A stretch of DNA of 25,901 nt from Didymodactylos carnosus. Taxonomy: Eukaryota > Rotifera > Eurotatoria > Philodinida > Philodinidae. Below are positions 19,812 to 25,901 of the stretch, piece after piece. The notes below the pieces were generated by a model, which saw only the letters and a program-made list of their open reading frames with translations, made no database searches and was not told the origin of the DNA. The stretch covers positions 1 through 25,901 of the forward strand of contig CAJNOQ010002154.1 of the NCBI GenBank assembly GCA_905250885.1. The letters run 5' to 3'. The position numbers were made by a program, and so were the translations under genes. Each line of letters starts with the position of its first letter. Position 1 is the stretch's first letter.

Positions 19812-20481
19812 AATAGGTTTTGCATGTTCGCTCGATAGATGCACTGTTATCTTGACCTACACTATGTTTTTTCTTTAAATGTTATCTCCATTAATAGTAT
19901 TTATTCAAAGTTTATTAGTAATATTTTGAATATCCGCATTCAAACAGGGTTAGATTATTATTTTGAATATTCGGTACTAGTTTCAGCTAGCCGCACCAGT
20001 CGCTTTAATTAACTCCTTTCGATTTAAGGCCCCCAGTCTAGGTCAGAAACCTATCTCAGTCAAGGTAGGTCTGATCTGAGTCAAACTTTCAGAGAATGTC
20101 GACCATGTCAAAGTGTGGTAACGAAATTCTTTTTGGTGCCATTTGCAATTATTCGTGAGAGGGTGGCACAACAAGACTTCCACCACGGACGGGAATTCTC
20201 ATACCAGGCAAATGATAGAGAGCTCGGGTTTCTTTTGTTCTGCAGTAAACACCTAATTTACTACAAAATTAGACATAAAGTGAATGAAACCTCGTTTAGG
20301 TGGAAATATTGCTATTTTCCTTTTTTATCACAAAGTTGTCGATTTTTCAAGTTCAAAATCCTTTTCTCTTTCAGCTAACGTTCAAACCAGTTCATTCGTA
20401 CGTAAGTTCAACGAAGCATGTTGACTAAGCAATAAGCTCTTGGAGTCTTACTGCATTAAATGTGGGATCACCAAGGGTTAA
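19812..20481. other. Intergenic, no gene seen
   Basis: The open frame at 20115-20378 starts at GTG and has no motif. Some AGGT/ACCT words around 20039-20075 face each other but form no clear element. Confidence 0.4.
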
Positions 20482-21825
20482 CTAATTAACTCTCGTTTCT
20501 CTTCTTTTGAATGTTATTCAAAATACATTCTCTTATACTTTGAAATGAATACTATTATCGACACCAAATTATAAGGCCGGTAGTTGTTTTTTGGATAATT
20601 CAAAGACGATAGAGATTTGAAGTTTTCAGCAATCGAAAGAAGACAGTTTTGCCTATGTTTTCATAAGCAAAATCCTTTTCGAAAAATATGAGTTGATTAA
20701 TTGAATAGGTGGAATCATATTAGAATAGAAAGTAATTTATGTGGAGTTTAATAAAAGCTATACAAATCAACAGAAAATAGTATGAGTTTAGAAAAAGTTT
20801 TCTAGAAATCTTCGAACTGCAAGGATATGTTTTACTATTCTTAAGTAAAAAATCATATTAAGGACGTAAAATAGAGTACATCGTGATAGTCTGACATAAT
20901 TTGAATGGATTTTGACTGAGTTATGAATTTTATAATTTTACTCAAAAATAGGTAAAGATGGGTTATTTGACCTAATATAGATTTCCACTAGGTTTTCGGA
21001 ACTTTTTGAAAAGTAAATGCTGCCACGAGATTCAGTGTGATTGATTATCTATATTTCCATTCGTTTTCGGAGTAACCACACCGAAAGAAATATTGATCAG
21101 GAACCCCGATGCCACATCTGAACCAGGAAAAATTAAGAGTACGCTTAGTTCTCATTTTGGAGAATACACTTTGGGCTATATACTTATGAAAAAATTCCGA
21201 TAGATTGCTATCTCTGTATCCGAAGGTTCAAACAGATTTTCTAAAGATCTCCTAAAAAAACGATCTTCCTAATATTTTTCGAAAGGATTTTGGTTATAAA
21301 AACATAGACTATTATGTAAGGAGATCCTCTTACATAAGCAACCAAGTCAGATATATAAGGTGCTACATTGCATCATCTCGTTTCATCATGCATTGCATCG
21401 TTATCTTAATTTGTCAGATTTTTCTAATCTTCTATCGTGATTTCAGGACTATAAATAGGCTTCCGTGCTAGCTAAGAGTGAGATTGTAAGATTATTGTTT
21501 CTTATTCTAAATCATTATTATTATTGTTTCTTTATCTCAATATTTTCTAAATAAACATTTAAAATCATATCAAATTCGGTGATATAAATCAAGTAATCTC
21601 TGGTAGCAAAGCCTTACAACTATTGTGAATAGAGCCACATAACTCAGGCAAAACTGTCTTCTTTCGATTACTGAAAACTTCAAATCTCTATCTTTTATCG
21701 TCTTTGAATTATTCAACAAACAACTACCGGCCTTATAGTTTGGCGCCGATAATAGTATCCATTTCAAAGTATAAGAGAATGTATTTTGAATAACATTCAA
21801 AAGAAGAGAAACGAGAGTTAATTAG
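20482..21825. mobile_element. 1.34-kb inverted-repeat element, right arm interrupted
   Basis: The left arm 20482-20689 starts CTAATTAACTCTCGTTTCTC. It is answered by the right arm 21272-21825, which ends GAGAAACGAGAGTTAATTAG. Matching blocks include TTGAATGTTATTCAAAATAC, CTATTATCG, AAGGCCGGTAGTTGTT and AAGACAGTTTTGCC, plus ATCCTTTTCGAAAAATAT at the inner end. About 340 bases (21308-21647) interrupt the right arm and are absent from the left. The 580-base centre has no coding frame. I could not find a clear target duplication, so an inverted segmental duplication is the alternative to a foldback transposon. Confidence 0.65.
21314..21618. mobile_element. Solo-LTR-like insertion in the inverted repeat
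   Basis: It runs from TGTAAGG (21315) to CCTTACA (21618), a 7-base terminal inverted repeat with TG...CA ends. ACTATT flanks it at 21308-21313 and 21619-21624. Inside are a TATA box (CTATAAATAG, 21449-21458) and AATAAA (21550-21555) about 100 bases later, the U3-R-U5 order of a long terminal repeat. The first 20 bases form a small palindrome. No internal retrotransposon sequence follows, so a solo LTR is the best reading, with strand taken as plus from the TATA and AATAAA order. Confidence 0.5.
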
Positions 21826-22145
21826 TAGCACTATTTTTGATGTGCCCGTATATTATCAGGGGCGCCACCCTCTACTTTCAGGAAAAGCTTTCGTTTCCGC
21901 CAATGTCGGGCACAGATTCCACCGCATTTTGTATGAAACTTCCTATCTGCCGATGTGTATGTATATTTTAAGAGGCATCTAAATGGAAAAAGGAGGTTTG
22001 AACTTATCGTAGAACAAACTGATGCCTGAAAATCTCATTCACTATGAGGACTGGCTCTACAGATGGAGACATGTTATGAATTTTCGAACGTAGGATTATC
22101 CACATAAAATTTTCATTAGTTCTATTATCTCTCTAGGGTTTAACA

Positions 22146-22853
22146 CTAGGGATGTTAATTTAGTTTTATTGTTCATTTATAATAATGGATAAATATAAAT
22201 TTGTCATTTATATTTAAAAATAATAAAGATAAATAAATGAGAAAAGATTTATTTTTAAAAATCTTTAAAATAAATATAAATAGATCATTTATTTTTAAGA
22301 AAAAGGTAAAATACAGAAATAAAGATTTTATTTTATGAAATATATGCAGTAAATGTGGAATATTCTAAGATCACAGAATTTGTTATTAGTCAGAAGAAGT
22401 ACTTTATTAAGAAGATGTTTCTGATTGAAAACATCTGAACTGTAGGCATAATTCCACAAAATAAAGAAATAAAGATGAAATAAATGGTTGGTATTCTCCT
22501 TCTGCGACTATGGTTTTTTTCTTGGAACTCCCTGCGCTTCAATCTTCTCCTTTCGAGCTAGGTTAGTTTTAGTCGATCTGGATAATTTATCATGAGTTAA
22601 AACGACTTATTCGAACAACTGAAGAGAAATAATCAACTTATGATTTGAGGTGAGAGTGAGGGTGTCAACGATGACATACGAAGATTTTCCTGCTTGGTAA
22701 TTCACTTAAAAACGGTAAAAATAAAATCTTTATTTCTTTATTTTACCTCTGTTTTGTTGAAGATGAAAGTAAAACTCATTTATCTTTATTTTATAAATAT
22801 AAATGATGAGTTTATATTTATTTTTTAAAATTACACTAAATTAACATCCCTAG
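22146..22853. mobile_element. 708-bp hAT-like element with 18-bp perfect TIRs
   Basis: CTAGGGATGTTAATTTAG at 22146-22163 and its exact reverse complement at 22836-22853 form the ends. AT-rich subterminal words (ATTTAT, AAATAAA, AATATAAAT) crowd both ends in opposite orientation, while the centre is of normal composition. The TAGGGATGTTAA terminus resembles hAT-type ends. The flanks show no matching 8 bases, so the target duplication has decayed or the insertion was atypical. No transposase is present. Confidence 0.75.
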
Positions 22854-23219
22854 TTCATATTATGTCTCATTCTGTAAATTTACTTTTTCTACCACTTCAA
22901 CTCAATATTGTCTATAGTTTTCTGTTTCTTATGCTATTTTCTCTGCTCTACTCCGATAAATCATGACTTTTGTCCTCACTTTCTCGGAAAAAAGTGAGAG
23001 AAAAATAGCCGTGATTAAGTACCTGGCATACATGCTAATGTCATATATTGCTCATTAGATGACGTGGACAAAAAAACGGTTTTAATGAAGTAAGAATAAT
23101 GATGTATCGCATAAATAGAGAGAGTACATGTTCATGTAATAGTCACGTACACTTTTTCCACTTGAGAAAGAAAAAGAATCCCTTGTCAGGTGTTCTATTC
23201 GCTCAGAGACGACATAATT
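22854..23219. other. 5' flank of the membrane-protein gene
   Basis: No gene. A small hairpin CTCACTT...AAGTGAG lies near 22976-22999. No convincing TATA box is visible. CAG at 23187-23189 could be a splice acceptor if an upstream non-coding exon exists. Confidence 0.35.
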
Positions 23220-24251
23220 ATGGTTTTCTACGACAGCAACGGTATTGTACTGTCAACGATTACTGCACACGCGTTACTTATCGCGGCTAACATTTTTTTG
23301 CTTGTATATTTATTTTTTATAAGGATTGCACGATGCAAGAAAGCAAATTTCAGGCCGTTCTTAATCCACTTATTGCCAAATTCCTTTGAAAATATTCTCA
23401 CATCGAACATTACAATAAGAGGGACCACACAGTCTCTTGAAAAAAGATTTAAATTTGGCAATAAACTGGCCGATGTGAGCATGGAACATATATTTATAGA
23501 GATATATACTGTTGCTATACCTATTCAATGGTATTTATTATTAGTCATATTTGCCTTTACAGTACTCACAACTGAAGTTAGCACTGAAACTTGTTCAACA
23601 TTTATGAATAGTACATTTTATAATCAGTCAAATGTCCACGCCTGCTGGTTACAGCAAGAGGGGTCGGTTAATATTCATCAATGGTCAAATCAGCGTACAT
23701 TTAATGATTGTTTATCCTGTTCAGATCCACTAGAGAAAAAGGTCACCTGTGTGAAGTATGTATTCAGACTAATGAATATAATCGCCGCTATAACCAATAT
23801 GCTGACATGGCATGGACTAACCACATGGATAACGATAAAACTTATTTGGTTCACTGAAGCATGGCAAAGAAAAGTGAGAAATACTCAATGGTGGACGCGA
23901 TTGAGTAATCAAAAACGTAAATTGACTCTGTCAATAGCGTTTTATTTACACTCAACTTTACACTTCAGTTACGGATGTGTATATTCAGCTATGACACTTT
24001 TCCTGGCTATAGAACACGATAGACTAATAGACAAAACGTTCACTGTTATGATCGTATTCACTTTGTATTATCTCACCCTTATCACATGGATACAAGTCCG
24101 TTTTATTCGCGATTGGAAAAAAGTTTACGATCAATATCCGATTGTCAGCCCGAATAACGAAAATAGAAATATTCAATCCTTCAAAAGTGTCATGATTATT
24201 CGGGAAGAAAGCGAGCAAAAACTAATAAAATGTTTTAATTTCTTTAAATAA
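23220..24251 (+). CDS. Five-segment membrane protein with Cys-rich outer loop, unknown
   Basis: The ATG at 23220 gives 343 residues. An upstream in-frame GTG at 23190 is unlikely to start a eukaryotic protein. Hydrophobic segments lie at about 10-34, 96-117, 181-210, 238-264 and 274-296. Between segments two and three is a loop with five cysteines (125, 142, 164, 167, 177) and the glycosylation sequons NST (130) and NQS (135), so it probably faces the lumen or outside. The loop between the first two segments is basic (RIARCKK, EKRFKFG), and a Lys-rich tail follows segment five (RDWKKVYDQYP). Segment three is flanked by Trp-rich sequence (WHGLTTW, WFTEAW, QWW). I do not recognise the family. 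Five segments are odd for a receptor; an extra segment supplied by an unseen upstream exon is possible. AATAAA overlaps the stop codon (24247-24252). Confidence 0.72.
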   Translation: MVFYDSNGIVLSTITAHALLIAANIFLLVYLFFIRIARCKKANFRPFLIHLLPNSFENILTSNITIRGTTQSLEKRFKFGNKLADVSMEHIFIEIYTVAIPIQWYLLLVIFAFTVLTTEVSTETCSTFMNSTFYNQSNVHACWLQQEGSVNIHQWSNQRTFNDCLSCSDPLEKKVTCVKYVFRLMNIIAAITNMLTWHGLTTWITIKLIWFTEAWQRKVRNTQWWTRLSNQKRKLTLSIAFYLHSTLHFSYGCVYSAMTLFLAIEHDRLIDKTFTVMIVFTLYYLTLITWIQVRFIRDWKKVYDQYPIVSPNNENRNIQSFKSVMIIREESEQKLIKCFNFFK

Positions 24252-24942
24252 AAAGCTTAAAATTATTAATAGAAGAAACTGATATTTAAAATATAGACAA
24301 AATTACAAATCTCAATTTTGACTGGTAATCAACAGTGTTTTGCCAAAGTCTTAATTTTACCTAGAACACCTGTTGTGTATTATATAGAACGTTGATTAGG
24401 TTTTAATAAATGTATAAAGCGAGTGGAGAATGCAGAAAACTATGATGGACAGTTGAACAACACAGATCATTTTCCATCAAACTATTGAATCACTTACTTA
24501 CATATATATTTTCAGTTCAATATCAGCGCGTTATAGCATAGTTCACATAATAATAATAGAAGAGAAAATTCTTCTCTAGTATTGTAATCATACTGTGTCT
24601 TATGCTTTATATCTACCCTATTCTGAGTAGGATTTTAAAGAAAAGAAGATTTAAAGAAGACGGACTATGATATTGGCGAGGAAACCTATAGGCATGCAGC
24701 CTTCCGCTTTCATTCAGTCATACGTCGATCGATAGAGGATATTGGAGTTGTAAAAAGCTAAAAAGGATTCGAGCCGATGGGTTTTGCTGCAAAGCTTATA
24801 GGTATTTTTCTGTTTTTTCCAGCGAAAAATAGAAAAATTCATATATCCGTCCAGAAAAGTAGTTAAGAACTCAAAATTCTTTCTATGGTTCTTCTATATA
24901 TCTGTAATATTCATACAAAGTTCCATCTTTACAACCAGATAT
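24252..24942. other. Intergenic, weak inverted repeat only
   Basis: No gene seen. AACCTATAGGCATGCAGCC near 24684 and GCTGCAAAGCTTATAGGT near 24788 are imperfect inverted copies about 85 bases apart, perhaps a worn foldback. Confidence 0.4.
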
Positions 24943-25067
24943 GTGCGCCGACAAAAAATTTTTGGCGGCGGCGAATGAAATTTTTTACATAAGCGGCGGC
25001 GGCGGCGCGAGGCTATGAAAATTTTCTCCACTTTCGGCGGCGGCGTGTAAAAATTGGTTATCAGCGG
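24943..25067. repeat. GCG-trinucleotide-rich repeat, partial MITE
   Basis: Three GCG runs (around 24963, 24992 and 25037) alternate with GAAATTTTTT, GAAAATTTTC and AAAATTGG. The unit is therefore a GC run plus an A/T tract of roughly 35-40 bases repeated three times. This is like a subterminal repeat block of a hAT-type element; only one end seems to be present. Confidence 0.5.
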
Positions 25068-25555
25068 CAAATCCCCAGTTTTAAGTAAAACAACGTTCTC
25101 TTTCATTTGTGGCACGATCTTCGTGCACCAATTGTATCTGTACGTTGTTGTATACGAAAAGATAAAAAAGCGCGGCACGCTAGATACCTAAGCGAAGAAC
25201 GTACTGACAAAAGTAGTAAGAGAATACGCTTTAGGTAAAGCCAAAGTAAATGGTACACCCTGTGCTGCAAACAAACAAAGAAACAATGTATTCTTTTCAC
25301 ATTTCAATATGAAATATTAATACATAGAATATTCTATTCACCGCTCGATTATCATTTGGAAGAAAAAAAACGAATAAAAAGTTCGACAAAACAAAATATC
25401 AAATAGCAGCTAGCACTGTCTAATGAGCACTTTTGAATAAACCATAGTTATCTTGGATGAACTGCATCTTTCCCACTTTGTCACTACTCAATCGTACACG
25501 TTTAGCCGTCGGTATAAGTCCTGTTGTAGAGAAAATTTCTCAAGGGGGAAAAAGC
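25068..25555. other. Intergenic, no gene seen
   Basis: AT-rich sequence. The minus-strand open frames across 24894-25300 overlap the GCG repeat or lack motifs. Confidence 0.4.
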
Positions 25556-25590
25556 GGAATGGGACGGAATGGCCCATTCCGTCCCATTCC
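25556..25590. repeat. 35-base palindrome leading into the satellite
   Basis: GGAATGGGACGGAATGG, a central C, and then the exact reverse complement of the first 17 bases. It sits directly before the CCATTCC tandem array and uses the same word, so the array may have grown out of one palindrome arm. Confidence 0.75.
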
Positions 25591-25700
25591 ATACCATTCC
25601 ACACCATTCCATACCATTCCATACCACTCCATACCATTCCACACCATTCCATACCATTCCATACCACTCCATACCATTCCATACCACTCCATACCATACC
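25591..25700. repeat. 10-bp tandem array with a 40-bp higher-order order
   Basis: Eleven decamers follow one another. With A = ATACCATTCC, B = ACACCATTCC and C = ATACCACTCC, the order is A B A C A B A C A C, then ATACCATACC. The unit has no stop codon in several frames, which explains the overlapping open frames on both strands with Pro/His/Ser or Trp/Asn/Gly repeats. None is a credible gene. Confidence 0.85.
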
Positions 25701-25831
25701 ATTTTTTACAGTTTTTTCCATTCTCCTTTTTTAAGAGACTTATAGAATGCGCCGGAATGGGCCACATTGGCGCCGAGTGAGAACTTCTATTCCCTTGACT
25801 GTAAAGGAAAGCGTCTTATCAAGTTAAAACG

Positions 25832-25860
25832 CCTGTATGTATGTTTGTAGGTATGTATGT
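25832..25860. repeat. TATG microsatellite-like run
   Basis: GTATGTATGTTTGTAGGTATGTATGT is an interrupted GTAT tetranucleotide run. Confidence 0.6.
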
Positions 25861-25901
25861 CCACAGAGCGACAACCAAAATTGCTCTATGTTTGTAGTTT
25901 C

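Noticed and set aside
20115-20378. 87-codon frame
   Set aside because: It begins at GTG and has no ATG near the start or motif.
21570-21800. Minus-strand 76-codon frame
   Set aside because: It lies across the LTR-like end and the right arm of the inverted repeat, with no motif.
23190-23219. Ten-codon N-terminal extension of the membrane protein starting at GTG
   Set aside because: A GTG start is improbable in an animal gene; the ATG at 23220 comes directly before the first hydrophobic segment.
25591-25700. Human satellite II/III contamination, because of CATTCC words
   Set aside because: The unit is a decamer (ATACCATTCC) with its own higher-order order, next to ordinary AT-rich sequence of the window. 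It is not the human ATTCC pentamer array.
25457-25780. Five overlapping frames encoding His-Ser-Ile-Pro or Gly-Met-Glu-Trp repeats
   Set aside because: A 10-base unit without stops is open in many frames on both strands; none has supporting signals.

Overview
The window looks like AT-rich nuclear DNA of an invertebrate animal, most likely a bdelloid rotifer. The evidence is an F-box protein with the YEDL...EIFDYIDVYYLYKSYRNLN type of N-terminus, split by a 59-base GT-AG intron; TATA boxes and AATAAA signals around small intron-poor genes; and many short non-autonomous DNA transposons, each different or present in one or two copies. The organism call is inference from pattern; no database was searched. 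There is no bacterial gene organisation, no operon, and no tRNA, rRNA or CRISPR that I can see.

Layout. 1-0.5 kb: a short exon-like reading frame with a signal peptide and a stretch like a matrix-metalloprotease propeptide, which stops early. 0.5-3 kb: non-coding with a 111-base foldback repeat and two small perfect hairpins. 3.1-3.5 kb (minus): a complete secreted cystatin-like protease inhibitor with its own TATA box and polyadenylation signal. 3.5-10 kb: gene-poor; a degenerate GAGAACT-rich tandem region, a CpG-rich patch, a short coding remnant, a 580-base foldback element, nested palindromes and a GTAAC-rich repeat. 10.06-11.29 kb: a two-exon F-box gene. 12-14 kb: two hAT-like elements, one carrying a coding exon on the minus strand and one with a perfect 8-base target duplication. 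14.4-15.5 kb: the decayed remains of a multi-exon secreted-protein gene. 16.07-16.69 kb: a nearly perfect 619-base foldback. 17.85-18.31 kb: an intronless gene for an acidic cytosolic protein with two similar halves, a possible horizontal acquisition. 18.7-22.9 kb: a second copy of the 6.4-kb foldback family, a hAT-like element with a perfect 8-base duplication, a 1.34-kb inverted-repeat element whose right arm carries a solo-LTR-like insertion, and a 708-base element with 18-base perfect terminal repeats. 23.2-24.25 kb: a five-segment membrane protein. 24.9-25.9 kb: GCG-rich and CCATTCC-rich repeats.

The four best-supported genes (cystatin, F-box protein, acidic two-half protein, membrane protein) are unrelated in function and separately promoted, so no pathway links them. 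The main theme of the window is transposon biology: at least seven inverted-repeat elements in 26 kb, three with 8-base or 3-base target duplications that can be read directly, one with a captured exon and one that has itself been invaded.
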